From the NCBI GenBank assembly GCA_933228675.1, contig OW121743.1, positions 108,371,468-108,435,467 on the forward strand: a DNA stretch of 64,000 bases, written 5' to 3'. Of the stretch, positions 38,003 to 49,984 are shown in pieces (within the stretch, counting starts at the first letter, position 1; each line of letters begins with the position of its first letter). The position numbers were made by a program, and so were the translations under genes. The stretch is from Stomorhina lunata. Lineage: Eukaryota > Arthropoda > Insecta > Diptera > Rhiniidae. The notes under the pieces are model-generated. The model searched no databases. It was given only the letters and a program-made list of their open reading frames with translations, and was not told the origin of the DNA.

Positions 38003-38362
38003 TTTTTGTCTTAGTCGCCAACAAAGCAACAACAAAAGTGTGGAAAATAAAGAAATGATAAAACTGAAAAATGTTTGTGCGTTTCTGTTCGGATGATAAT
38101 CTTCGCTTTATGTTTATATCTGTTGGACACAATAATAATTCGTATTTATTTTGTCCCTCAATATAACATAAATAGTGTGGTTTTCGCTCTGTCTAGATTT
38201 ATTGATAATCCTCCTGATGTGAGATGTCCTAACCAACCATCGAAACGCGTCGAGGAAAGGTTTCCCCACCAACATTTTTTGGTTTTATCAAAAAACTATT
38301 TATTACAATAATAAATAATTGTAATAAATTGGGATCTTAGTGCAATGCACTACAGTAAAATT
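38003..38362 (+). mobile_element. Penelope-like/retrozyme-like fragment inside the 30-bp array
   Basis: Its order matches the minus-strand copy at 30946-31165. It extends further upstream, with GTCTTAGTCGCCAACAAAGC and GATGATAATCTTCGCTTTAT, which are shared with 47365-47530. It ends CACTACAGTAAAATTTTTT, where minisatellite units resume. It therefore appears inserted in, or flanked by, the 30-bp array. No protein is encoded; the 78-codon ORF over it is incidental. Confidence 0.65.
38209..38256 (+). ncRNA. Hammerhead ribozyme, degenerate copy
   Basis: TCCTC, CTGATG, a disrupted stem II (TGAGATGTCCTAACCAACCATC region), GAAAC, GCGTC and GAGGA are present. Compared with 31053-31098, two bases are inserted after CTGATG and the second-strand pairing partner in stem II is mismatched (GATGT against ACCATC). 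The conserved CTGATGA is thus broken, and activity is unlikely. Confidence 0.65.
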
Positions 38363-38650
38363 TTTTAAAACAATTTTTTATAGAAAAGTTTTTGATAAAA
38401 AATTTTTAATAGAAAAATTTTTGATAAAAAAATTTTTAATAGAAACATTTTTGATAAAAAAATTTTTTATAGAAACATTTTTGATAAAATAATTTTTTAT
38501 AGAAACATTTTTGATTAAAAAAAAATTTTATAGAAACATTTTTGATAAAAATTTTTTTATAAAAAAAAAATTTTTTGATAAGAAAATTTTTTATAGAAAA
38601 ATTTTTGATAAAAAATGTATAGAAAAATTTTTGATAAAAAAATTTAAAAA
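38363..38650. repeat. 30-bp minisatellite, block C (diverged)
   Basis: Continuation of the TTTTTGATAAAAAATTTTTTA / TAGAAA array after the ribozyme-bearing insert, with more sequence variation. The 117-codon minus ORF is a repeat translation fused to chance sequence. Confidence 0.85.
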
Positions 38651-40891
38651 AGATATTGCACTCCATACATTTTTTTTTTCTCTCAAATGTGAAGTTAAAG
38701 GATAAAGAACAATGAAAACTCATAAACGCACAAACAAATATACATTTCATGAGTGCCTTAGCTTTCTCTGATTGGACAATCGTCTCCATTAGTTGTTTCC
38801 GAATTAGAGTAAAAGCGGTATACTATCTTTTGTATGGGACTTTTCAAAATGACCATACGCCAAATCAGTATATGGAAGTGCAACATCTTTATGTTATAGA
38901 TTCTTTGGTTAAACTGTACTGTTGTGAGACCAAATTTTGTGCAAATTAAATGTATACCAGAGAAAACACTTAGATACTTTTAAATGTTGAACTGTAAAGA
39001 TGAAAGATTTCATTTTTTAAGAAATATGTTTCACCCTAATACACATCCTGCGAAACCACATGATGTTTGAGTATAAAATCGAAATGTGAGAAATTTGTAT
39101 AATAATTAATATTTAGAATTCATAGTTAAATATTCTCCTTGAACTTAGACCTCTAATTAAAAATTATCAGTAAATTAATTCCATTTTAAAATGCATAAGC
39201 ATTTAAGTTAAAATATTTTTAACTCGAAAATACAACCCCTTTCAAAGAAAACTAAATAGTAAATTATTTCCCTAGCCCAATGAAACTTTATTATCTTAGA
39301 CAACATATCTTTAAGTTAAAACATTGAAAATTTTCTAATATAAAATAATGTTACAATCTTTCTTTTATTCACTTTATTTTGTCTGCAACTGAGAAAATTT
39401 CATTGTTAAGTTTCTTCGCTTCGGCTTGAGAGTCGACTTCTCGAATGTTTTTGTAATTTCTCCAGCCATAAAGACTAATTTATATGCTCCCGCGTGACAA
39501 ATAAAACAAATTAGCATTATGTTAATTAATTTTCACAAAATAACTGTTATCATTAAATTATGCCACTGCCACTGTCTTGCTCTGCTGCTGCTGCCGCTAC
39601 TTGCTTCCACAACTGACATTTTCCCTTACTTAAAAGAAATCTAATGCATACTAATAATATTTAAAACCTCTACTCTGGGTTCTAACACAAAAGATACAAG
39701 AAAGAAGTTTTCATTTATATTTCAAACTTGGGTTCATTTTATTCTTCTGTTTTTGTAAAACAAAAATTAAAAAAAGATCTACAAAAAACAAAACGGAAAA
39801 TATTCAAGACACAAAATGTCTTGAATCCACTCTTTCATACAACACAACATCCAGCCGTGGAAATATTGTTGTATTATCATGAGGTGCAAACCGGAAAAGG
39901 GGAGAAGAGTTAAAGTATTTCAGCAATTAATTTGCGTGAGCACCTCAACTGCTTGAGCTAAAGAATACAGCGAAATTCTTCTACTTGTTTTCACTCATAA
40001 CTACTGTACAACAAACTTTCTTATGCGTCCTGGTGGTAACTAAAACTTCAACTTCATCATCTTGTCACCATGCCACATAGCGTTAGATGATGTTGAGATG
40101 TGTCCGTTTGTCTGTCTGCCTGCCTGTATATTAGCTCTAGGTGCGAGTTTAAATGTGCATCTCATGTGAGCTGAGTCTTTTGCTTTTTTTTCCTGCTTCC
40201 AAAGACTTTGAGAGTCTAGTGCGCGGTTGGAGTTTATGTGAACCAAATGGTGCCGTCTGTGGCAGAATACTCACTCGTATACATATATAGTAGAAATTGC
40301 TGTCTGGTTGGTTCGTTTGACTGTTATTTTTTCTATTTGACTGGCGCTACTATATTGCTACTTAATCTTTTTTGTTAGAAAAAAAAAAATTCTTTTGTTT
40401 TTTTATATTTTATTTCTTTTATGCGTAAGTTTTTTCCCTCGAGTGCAACCTTTTCTTTTTGTGACTTCATTGGCAATAATTTCTAACACTTTTTATTTTG
40501 TATATAAGAGTACAATAAAAATACTTTTTATTGGTGGTTACACTGGGGAACAAAAATTAATAGTTTTGTGTGGATTTTTTTTTAAATCACGATCGACTAT
40601 ATGATAGAAACTACCTATGTGGACCGAGTACTAAATATTTAAAATTTTATTTTAATCCCTCTAAATATATGTATTAGGGTGACCAAACATTTTTCGGAAT
40701 CTTGTTCGTCTGGAGCCCACAAAACGATTTCAGTTTCCAGATATTGAGATAGCCAAAATTTGATCTCGATTAAACTACATTAACCCGTGCCCTCCGTTTA
40801 TCAATGTTTGAAAAATCTAAATTTTAGACCAAATATCTAACATATGAAGCTATAATAAAACGGTAACTACTGTAATAGAAATCCGATTAAT
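38651..40891. other. Noncoding, possibly single-copy region
   Basis: 2.2 kb of mixed composition, including a CTGCTGCTGCTGCCGC stretch near 39580. ORFs of 60-70 codons have no recognisable domain. No exon can be supported. Confidence 0.5.
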
Positions 40892-41993
40892 CAGGGGTGT
40901 CATAGAAACCAAGTCAGTTTTTAAATTTCTCGGTTTTGAAAACCAATACTGGTTATATTTGGTGTCATGAATCCAAGTCGGTTTTGTTATTATTGGTTTT
41001 AAATCAAACAAAATTTTCGAATCAATTGTTTATTATTTCAGTTGAAATTTTTTAGAAACATCAAAAATGAAATAAAAAAATAAAATAAAAATTATTAAAG
41101 ACAATTATTTGAAGAAAAACTTTCAGTTTTTGCGATGTTTTTGGTATAGGTATAAAGAAAACGCTGCTATTTGGACAAATGAAGCTTGTATACCCCAACG
41201 AATTGCGGGCTGGAAAAAATGTAATCTACCTACACCAAGAAACAAACCACAGCCAATCAAAGGACGATTGTCACTTACATACGATATTCATTAAATTGCA
41301 AACAAATATGTTGATATGCATTTGCTTCGCCAGTACCTCCACACAAAGAATATTCTAGCCTTAAAATTTTCCTCATTTTTGATATTTTTTATGTTTGTCG
41401 ATACGGTTTATTGATTCCAAAGACAAAAGACAAAAAGTACCAAAACTTGTTTTTACCTTATTACATGATAAAAAATGCTATTTAAATTTTTCACCCATCT
41501 CTTATTATTTGAAAGTTAAAGCTAAAAAGTACCAAAAATATTTTTTCTCTTTTTCTCCCCTTTTTTCGAAAAGTACTTAACACTTGTACTGTTATTTTTT
41601 ATTACTTTTGTAACTGATCCAAACTCGATTTCAATTTTGGTTCTATTGTTTTTAGTTTGGGAATTATAGCGTTATTGAATTTTCCTTTTTTTATCCCCCA
41701 CAGGGCCAAATTTTCCAAAATCTGTTCTTAGTGGATCTTTAAATCGAAAAAGACACCAGTTGGCCAGTAACGCCTTTGTTTTAAATTGATAGACCAATTT
41801 TGAAATGAAATCTGTTAACTGTAAGTTGCTTGGTTTATTTCCAATACTAAACCAATAAAATTATTTTCTGTGACACATAAAACCAATAGAAAATGTAGCT
41901 CGAACATTAATATTGGAATTCATGACACCAATTTAATTTTTTTTGTCGTTTTCAAAACCAATACCAATGAAATTGGTTTCTATGACACCCCTG
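40892..41993. mobile_element. Non-autonomous DNA element with CAGGGGTG ends
   Basis: The left end CAGGGGTGTCATAGAAACCA and the right end TGGTTTCTATGACACCCCTG are perfect inverted repeats for 20 bases. Looser inverted matches continue further in (GGTTTTGAAAAC, TGGTGTCATGAATTCC). Length is about 1.1 kb with no transposase. CAGGG-type ends would suit hAT, but I see no 8-bp duplication (CGATTAAT against AATATCTC), so the superfamily is open. A relic of the same family lies at 1001-1060. The ORFs inside (61, 61 and 77 codons) have no domain. Confidence 0.72.
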
Positions 41994-42158
41994 AATATCT
42001 CAAAAGGAACCTTATGTTGTTCTCTAAAATTTGTATTGTGTACATAATTGTTGTAAGTTTACGCCAAAGAGAGTTACAACAGCCTTTGATCCCAAAAATG
42101 TGACCTGCTACCACTAGAAGCATACTTCGTATATTTTGTTATTAAGTGATAAATTTAG

Positions 42159-42930
42159 TTTTTATACCCTTCACCACCATAAGTGGAAAGGGTATTATAA
42201 GTTTGTGCTGATGTATGTAACGCATTGAAATATTTGTTATAGACCCAAAACGCGTATACCAATAGGCTTAGAATCACTTTCTGAGTCGATTTAGCGATGT
42301 CCGTCCATCCGTCCGTCTGGCTGGCTGGACCCCCATGTAAACCTTGTAATCAAACTACAGGTCGCAATTCTAAAGATAATTTGATCAAATTTCGTATTTC
42401 ATCATTTCATCATAATTTTTTTGATAATGGGACCATGGCTATTGAAATTCGTCAAAATCGGTCCATTATTTATGGTACCTCCCATAGGTCCCACTTCCCG
42501 GAATTGATATATTGGCCACAAATATCAATTCATGAAATTTGAATCAAACACTGCTTATGTAAACTAAAATCACTGTACCAAATTTTTTTGATATCGGTCT
42601 ACATTCAGCCATAGCTCCCATACAAACTCTTCTATCAAAACGCACTAAATGAGACAAAAATCACTTAAAGTTTATTTTTTGCATAATTAATTTGTGTAAC
42701 AACTGTAATCAACTTGCCAAATTCGAGATAATCGGTCCACATTTGACCCTAACCTTATATAAGTCCAAATGACGAAAACAGTTTAAATAAATAAGTTTTG
42801 AGAAAATGTTTGTATGATGGCAAAATTATGCAAATATTTGTCTATACAGATAAAAAAAACATCTTTGACCTTAGTGGTGAAGGGTATCGTATGGTCGGGC
42901 TTGACCGACTATAGCACTTTCTTACTTGTT
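42159..42930 (-). mobile_element. Dispersed repeat FR1, copy 3 (inverted)
   Basis: The plus strand starts TTTTTATACCCTTCACCACC and ends CTATAGCACTTTCTTACTTG, which is the reverse complement of copies 1 and 2. It is longer than copy 2, with extra interior sequence around 42540-42780. GTCGG and CCGAC form a small hairpin next to the CTATAGCAC end. The 81-codon ORF at 42297 is repeat sequence. Confidence 0.8.
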
Positions 42931-44108
42931 TTTTTACAGTTTTGAGTTAAAAGTAGTAACAAGCAAAGAGGTAACTAAAACAGCTTTCTTTAGGGTCATA
43001 AAATGCAAAATATAATGGGCTGGTTTTAAAGTTATTGCAATTTTTCCATGAAAATTCGTTTCCTTTTCAACATGCCTAAGGATATGCAACAACAAAATTT
43101 ACTTTAAAATAAAGAAATCACATCCTAAGACATGAATTACCATTTTAAGACTTGTAAGTACTTAATAGTTGAATCTTGTAAAATTATAATCGAATTTACA
43201 TAGTTTTTTTATACTGGAAAATGGTACCTTCTTTTTAAGGTCGGTTTTAAAACTCATTTTTTATTTTTTTGAAAATTTTGTTAGACAAATATAAAAAATT
43301 ACAATTTTATAAATTGGCATATTAAAATAGACAAATGGGGTAATAAAATTCAGAAAAGTTTAGGTTGATATCTTACATGGTTTCGCCGTACCTTTGATTT
43401 TAAATCATCAATTTTAATTTTTAGACATAATTAATTTTACTTGAGTTTAGTTTTAATGAAACTAATACTGAATATTGAATATTTTTGCTTAGTCTATAAA
43501 AAATGTACGCTAAAACTTTTTTTGAAATTGGGTAATTTTAACTCTTTTTCATCCGGGTCAAAGGTCAAAACGATTTTCACCACAAAATAACGGTGGATCT
43601 TAGGACATTTATGTATTTCTACTACCAATTTGTAAGGGCAAAAGTGGGAGTTTTTTTTAGCTTTAGCTTAATTTTAACCTTGGAGTCATAAAAACAATCT
43701 ATGCAATTGTTTTGAAGTTATTAAAATTTTACCCTGAAAATTCATGTCATTTTCAATGTGCCTAAGGATATGCAACAAGAAATTTAATATGCAACGAAAA
43801 TAACACACATGGACAATACTACTTGATAAAAGATCCGTTTCTCCCAGTTTTGCCCAAATTCATCTTTCTTTTTTTAGGGGTCCCCAAAAATTTGGAAAAT
43901 TTAAGAACAAAAATGTACCCAACATCACACTAAACAACTTTCTAGAACATATGAACATCTTATGAATGATTCCTAGTACCGTTTATGTAGCGCATTGGTA
44001 GCCGCAAAAGCTATTAATTTCCTAAACATTTTTTAATTTCATTTGTCTTTTCATTACTTCATCAATTGTTCGTTATTTTTAAAAGTCGTTTAATGAGATC
44101 TTGGGTAT
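42931..44108. other. Noncoding region with a diverged direct repeat
   Basis: About 100 bases at 43005-43115 (with TTTTCAACATGCCTAAGGAT and ATGCAACAACAAAATTTA) recur in diverged form near 43695-43795 (TTTTCAATGTGCCTAAGGAT and ATGCAACAAGAAATTTAA). No gene is seen. Confidence 0.55.
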
Positions 44109-44235
44109 ATTTATACCCTTCACCACCATAGGGTATTATAAGTATGTGCTGATGTATGTAACGGAAAGAAATATTTGTCTTAGATCTACCTTTTAGTATA
44201 CCAATAGACTTTGAATCACTATCTGAGTATTTCTT
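44109..44235 (-). repeat. FR1 terminal fragment
   Basis: The text TATACCCTTCACCACCATAG, GTGCTGATGTATGTAACGGA and CTTTTAGTATACCAATAGAC matches the corresponding end of FR1 copy 3. It is truncated after about 125 bases. Confidence 0.8.
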
Positions 44236-46129
44236 GTTTCACCACCGATTTGTCATAAATGTTAAAAAACTGTTGAAACTTTAAAGTTAAGTTTGTTTTC
44301 AATAAAACCTCAAAAATCTAAAATTTTTTAGCCAAAATTTGCATATCGGCATTTTACTATTTTTTAGATGAAGAATCGCTAAAATGCCGATTTATCATCA
44401 AATCTGGCAGGCCTGGTTGTGAAGGTAATTAAAAGATATAAAGGATATTTCTGTGAGATATGATAAAATATGAACCCATTGTAACAAAATTTGACTAAGA
44501 TTCGTTTAAGATTGAGGTTAAAAAGTAGATTGAGAGCACTAATTTGAATTTTAAGATTTATAATTTTTTTGTAAGATTTCTTGGTATGTTTATGGCATCA
44601 CTTTTATCCCTTAGTGTAATTCAACATCTCTCTAACTATTTCAAAGAAGAAATGTATCCACACTTGGCACATTTTTATTCATTTAATTTCATTCATTTCA
44701 CTTATTTACAACACAAACGTTTGTGATACAAGGAGTAAGTACAATGAAATAAATCAAGACTATAATACAAGACAGGAGTCGAGTTGGAAAATGGAGCTTT
44801 CATTCAACACGCTTCTTTCCATTTTAATTAGAAAATTGTTAATACCACAGCAAGCGAAATGTCTGTCTATCCGCCATATCAGCCACATGCACAGAATGAA
44901 TGTTCGTTCGTTCTACTTCTGTTATGCGAATTAGAGCTAAGCGAATTGTTTCACAGGAAAAATTAAGGAAACGTTAGTTAGAACGCTAAAACTTTACAAC
45001 AAAAAAGGATAGACTAAAAACAAATAAAAATAAGCTTTAAGTAAAAAACAAGATTTTTTTCTTCTGAAAGCGTATAAATAGTAGATTTATTTATATATAA
45101 AGAAATAATTTTTATTTTCCTACATAAATATTTTATTTTTTCACGTAAAGTGGCTATAAAAAATGAGTTACCCAGAAATTCTTTAGCTGTTCTTCTGGAT
45201 TTTGGAACAGTGAAGCTTAAACAATTTATGGTTTTCAAACAAAATTACATGACAATGAGTTGGGTGATGATGATGTTGGTTGGTGTGAAGAACAAAATTG
45301 TAACAAAATGCTCTGAATTAGCAATAGGAATATGAATATTCACAAAGAAATAAAAGATAATAATGTAACGAATCTTAATTTAATGTATGAATTATTTTTA
45401 AGGGCTCTTGTTCTATGTATTTTTTTTTCTTATATATTTTTTAAAATTTTTTTATAATGAATGGCAGTCAAAATGAAATTATGGCACGCTTGGTCGTAAT
45501 TCATAAACAAATTAGTCAGTTTTTTTTTTGGGGGGGGGGGGGGGGAAGTATGCTTTAAATTAACGTGACAATTTGTTGGGAAATAAAAAACATTTAAAGT
45601 ATGCATAAATTTTAATATGAGAAATTTATTTTAGTAGTTATGCTTTGGGGGTCTAAATGAAATATTTATGGGAATTTTTCTGTATTATTTCCAAACGTGA
45701 TCGGAATTATACAAATTTTTTAAAATATGAAACCGGGTAATGTTTAAAAGTGAATCGGATCGTCTAGCAACTTTAATGGGCTTTCCTACAAGAAGTTTAA
45801 GCAAGTTTTTAGTTGACAAAACCAATATTTTGATAAAGTTTGATACAATTATACAGACCCATTCAAAACGCCTAAGTGAAATGACAAGTTTAAGAAATCG
45901 GCAATAGCATTTAGGTTTATTTTTATAGAAGATATTGTGTAGATTTTACTTTTTAATTTAAGCTACGACAACTATTTTTTTCTCAAAACAAGTAAATTTT
46001 CCTAAATTCAGTTCATTTTTTATCCAAGTGTAGACTTAACCTACGAGGAAGAAGAGAAGAAGAACCAGACTGCAGCAAATTGGTTCATATTTAGAATAGA
46101 TTTTATGTAAATTCCACTCTATATTTTAA
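44236..46129. other. Noncoding region
   Basis: No gene is recognised. A short inverted repeat (CGGCATTTTA and TAAAATGCCG) lies at 44348-44395. A pure run of 16 G at 45530-45545 directly follows a T run. Confidence 0.5.
45530..45545 (+). repeat. Homopolymer G run
   Basis: Sixteen consecutive G follow about ten T. This is striking in such AT-rich DNA. It is able in principle to form G-quadruplex structure, and its length is also prone to sequencing error. Confidence 0.9.
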
Positions 46130-46350
46130 ACAGCAAAAATTTTCGTGCCAAAAGTATATTTTTACTTTTTGTACCCCCCAGCAAAACGGTATTAAAAGCT
46201 TGTGAATTAGTTTGATATTTTTTTTCACCTCCAACCAATTTCGAAACGGCAGAAAAATCGATTAGGCGTCTGTCTGTTGAAATCAAGTTTCTAAAGCTCT
46301 TATAGGGCGGACCTACATAAGAGTGCCCTAAAAAGGTTGTTTTTTTTCTC
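46130..46350 (+). repeat. Diverged FR3 relative
   Basis: TTTTTGTACCCCCCAGCAAA, GGTATTAAAAGCTTGTGAAT and GGCGTCTGTCTGTTGAAATC follow the same order as the FR3 fragment at 32985. The 77-codon minus ORF here is not a gene. Confidence 0.5.
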
Positions 46351-46659
46351 AATGCATACCACCTATTTTTTTCATGGTATCAAAAACACTGCAAAAAATG
46401 TTGATGTAAATAGGAAACCGTATCGACTTTATCGTTAGTAGCTTTGTCCCCATTTGTATGGCAGAAAATAGGTATATTTTTAGTTTTATCGAAATTTCAA
46501 GCAATGAGGATTTATTTTCACCAATATAAGATAATAAAATCTAAATTAGTACTAAAACAGCTTTATTTAATTCAAAGTTATATAATTCTAAAATCCAAGG
46601 AATTGTGTTAGAGTTATTGCTATTTTTCCCCAAAGTTTCGTAAACATTTTATGAACATT

Positions 46660-47300
46660 TTCGAATTTTTTTTTTTTTTTTAATTTTGATATACAGTTTT
46701 TTTACAGAAAATTTTTTAATATAAATATTTAAAAAAATTTTTTGATAGAAAATTAAAAAAAAAAAATTGATATAAAATTTTGCACAAACATTTTTTATAT
46801 AAAATTTTCCACAAACATTTTTTATATAAAATTTTTCACAAAAATTTTTTATATAAAATTTTTCATAAAAATTTTTGATATAAAATTTTTCATAAAAATT
46901 TTTGATATAAAATTTTTCACAAAATTTTTTTGATTAAAACATTTTATGGTCATCTTCGTTATAATTTTTTTTTCTAGAAAATTTGGTTTTTAAAAATTGG
47001 TATAAAATTTTTTATGACTCAAAAACAAAATTTCGGAAAATTAGCTAAAAATTTCGAAAATTTGCTAATTTTTCGAAATTGGGTCATAAACCACCTTTTC
47101 GTAGACCAGGTCACATATAAATTTTTTGATATGAAAAATGTTTTATATAAAAATTCGATATTCAAATTTTTATAGAAATTTTTCCACTTGAAATATTTAA
47201 TAGAAAATTTTAAATAGAAAATGTTTAATAGAAAAATTTCAATTCAAAATTTTTTATGCAGTACAAAATTTTTATAAAAAAAGCTTTTTTATAAATTCGG
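46660..47300. repeat. ~28-bp minisatellite, 'ATATAAAATTTTTCATAAAA' type, and degenerate tail
   Basis: About eight fair copies lie between 46740 and 46930 (ATAAAATTTTTCACAAAAAT, ATAAAATTTTTGATATAA). After an unrelated interval, diverged units follow from about 47120. Confidence 0.8.
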
Positions 47301-47364
47301 CTGCACCTGTGCCAAGTTTTTTAAATAAACTTTTTATAATTTTAATCTTTTTTGAAACCCATTT

Positions 47365-47530
47365 ACAGTGCTTTTGTCTTAAATCGCCAAAAAAGCTACA
47401 AATAAAGAAAATAAAAATCTGATAAATGTTGTATATATCGATTCATTTGATAATCTTCACTTTATGTTAATATTTGTTTAGACACTATAATTCGTATTTA
47501 TTCTGTCTCGGAAATAAAATATACATATTT
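47365..47530 (+). mobile_element. Penelope-like family fragment without ribozyme
   Basis: GTCTTAAATCGCCAAAAAAG, TTGATAATCTTCACTTTATG and ATAATTCGTATTTATTCTGT match the upstream half of the copy at 38003-38160. It stops before the position of the hammerhead. Confidence 0.6.
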
Positions 47531-47559
47531 CATACACTGGCTTGTATTTATATAGAGTT

Positions 47560-48411
47560 TATTTTTGCAAAATTTAGTGGCCATAGCTGCCAAAGTTTAT
47601 ATTTTAAAAGCTTTTAACTGGTGTTTGTGGCATTTTAATGGTTTCAAGTGGTTTTTATATCAAAGCTATAGTATGGGCCGATTTTTATAAAATTTTATAT
47701 ACTGACCAATAGTTGCATAAAATTTCTCTGTTCTAAATTAAGTTGTTGGATTTAAATTATCAGAATTAATGTGATTCCCGGGCGAGGTTATATGGGAGCT
47801 CTATCTAAATGAAAACCAATTTCGGCCATTTTCAATGCATGACTTTCTCAACATATTGAAAAATATAATAAAATTTTGCAAAATTAATTATTTCTCTAGC
47901 TCTTACCGTTAAGTCGCTATCGTGCTTTCATTTGACCAAGAAACGGACAGAAACCCCCTTTTGTTTTTGGTATTCTTGAGTTTCCGTAAGTTTTTTATTT
48001 AGAAGATATGGTCAACCGATTGTGACAAAATTTTGCGTGCTGGCTGACATTGACATATAACTTCCTTCTATTATCATTTATTGACATTTAAGTGTATTTT
48101 AGGTGGAATTTAGACTGTTTCTTTAAGTCTTTTTTATGGGAGCTATGGCTGAATATGAACCGATTTCGATGAAATTGTATATGTTGCTTATATAAAACTT
48201 CTATATACCCAATTTTATCATCATGGCTGTTATATTTTTTCATTTATTGGCAAATAATCGATTATCCTAGGCTAGGTTATATGGTAGCTTTGGTCAAATG
48301 GGAACCAATTTTATCGCAATTTCAATATCAAAATTTTCCTAAAAATTAAGAATACCCTTGACAAGTTTCAGTGACCTAGTTGCTTTCGTTTAGGAGTTGC
48401 TTTCGTTTAGG
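47560..48411. other. Noncoding, dispersed-repeat-like sequence
   Basis: Phrases such as TTATATGGGAGCTCTATC, TATGGCTGAATATGAACCGA and GTCAAATGGGAACCAATTTT resemble a family of fly intergenic repeats. No complete boundaries can be seen. It leads directly into the GACA microsatellite. Confidence 0.45.
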
Positions 48412-48579
<168 letters not shown>

Positions 48580-49984
48580 ATTCTTTTTGCATTTCTATCG
48601 AAACTGGATACAAAATTCATAAAATACTATAATTTTCCACTACAGATCCACATTTTGACATACATTTCCATATTCTAAGTAATAGTTTTTATCTCTAGCT
48701 TTATTTAAATTGAAAAAAAACTAAAGTTTATTAATCACTACTTAAACCAAAAAAAAATCGGTATTTTTTCTATGACTTTTATACCGACCTTTACATCAAA
48801 CTTTGGCGTCAAGTCGCCATGGGTTAATGTTTCCGATTGCAATTGTTATTGGGACCAAAAGGAAACAATGAAGGTTATCAGTATGTATGTATATGAATTA
48901 AAAAAAAATCCCCATACATTTCATCATTTGTTTTTAGTACCATTTGACTTAAATTTGCTTTTTTTATAAAAAAAATATAATAAATTTACCAAAAATCCTG
49001 AAAATATTAACCAAAATTAATTTCTTTGTTTTAATATTTCCTTGCAATCACGTCTTTTATATGTTCTTAATAAATTTTTCTAAAACACATACAGACATAC
49101 GAGTACATGAAATGTATGTAAAAATTTTATATTGATCATATTTTATAACAACCTACATTAAAACATTTTAAACTCGGTATGCAGTCCAGACTAAATAAAG
49201 GAAAAACCAACAAAGTCAACTAAATGTACAAAAAGTCTGCGGCTTAAACTAAGAGGACAACATAAAAAAATGTACAAAACGAAACACTAAAACGACTCAA
49301 ACCCAAGTGATTAATAAAATCAACGGGTGGCCACTGAAATTAGTTTCATTTATTTATTTCGCTTTTTTTATTCTGAAGCTGCTTCTAAATTTTAGTGTAA
49401 TGATATCAAAAGGATGCAACCAATATTTGTTTATGAGAATTTTACATCAAAAGCAGCAGCAAAGGCAACAAGTTATAAAACTAAAATAAATAAAAACAAA
49501 TAATACGAAATTGAAAAAAAAGGATTAAATATATTTTGAAAGGAAAAAAATTATTTATTGATTCGGTTACCCAGGTACTCGTGTCTATGTACAGACGGAC
49601 CTATAAACAATTTATGGCTTGTCTAAATAAATCATGGTAGTGTGGCGTATTTAACCAACCAGTCAACCGTACAACCAATGGACTCAGCAACAGCGACATC
49701 AGATATTGGTTAACCTAACAGGACAGATAAACAGACGGACTAACTGAACGGCGAAGTGATAGACAGACAATCTATAAAATTAAAATAAATGGAATTTAAT
49801 GATCAAAATTCATTTTACTATCGAATAAATTTGTGAGGAAAACTATATAAACGAAAAAATTTCGATATTAAAATAGAAATAAACATTCGAAATTTCAAAA
49901 ACAAATAATAAGTATGTACTCACTGGTACACATTAGAGTAACCCTTATATTTGAAAATTTTAGAAAAAATTCACATTTTAGATA
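48580..49984. other. Noncoding region
   Basis: No gene or structured repeat is recognised; short ORFs of 60-65 codons only. Confidence 0.5.

Noticed and set aside
42297..42542. 81-codon ORF starting MSVHPSVWLAGPP
   Set aside because: It lies entirely within dispersed repeat FR1 copy 3; the other FR1 copies do not keep it open.
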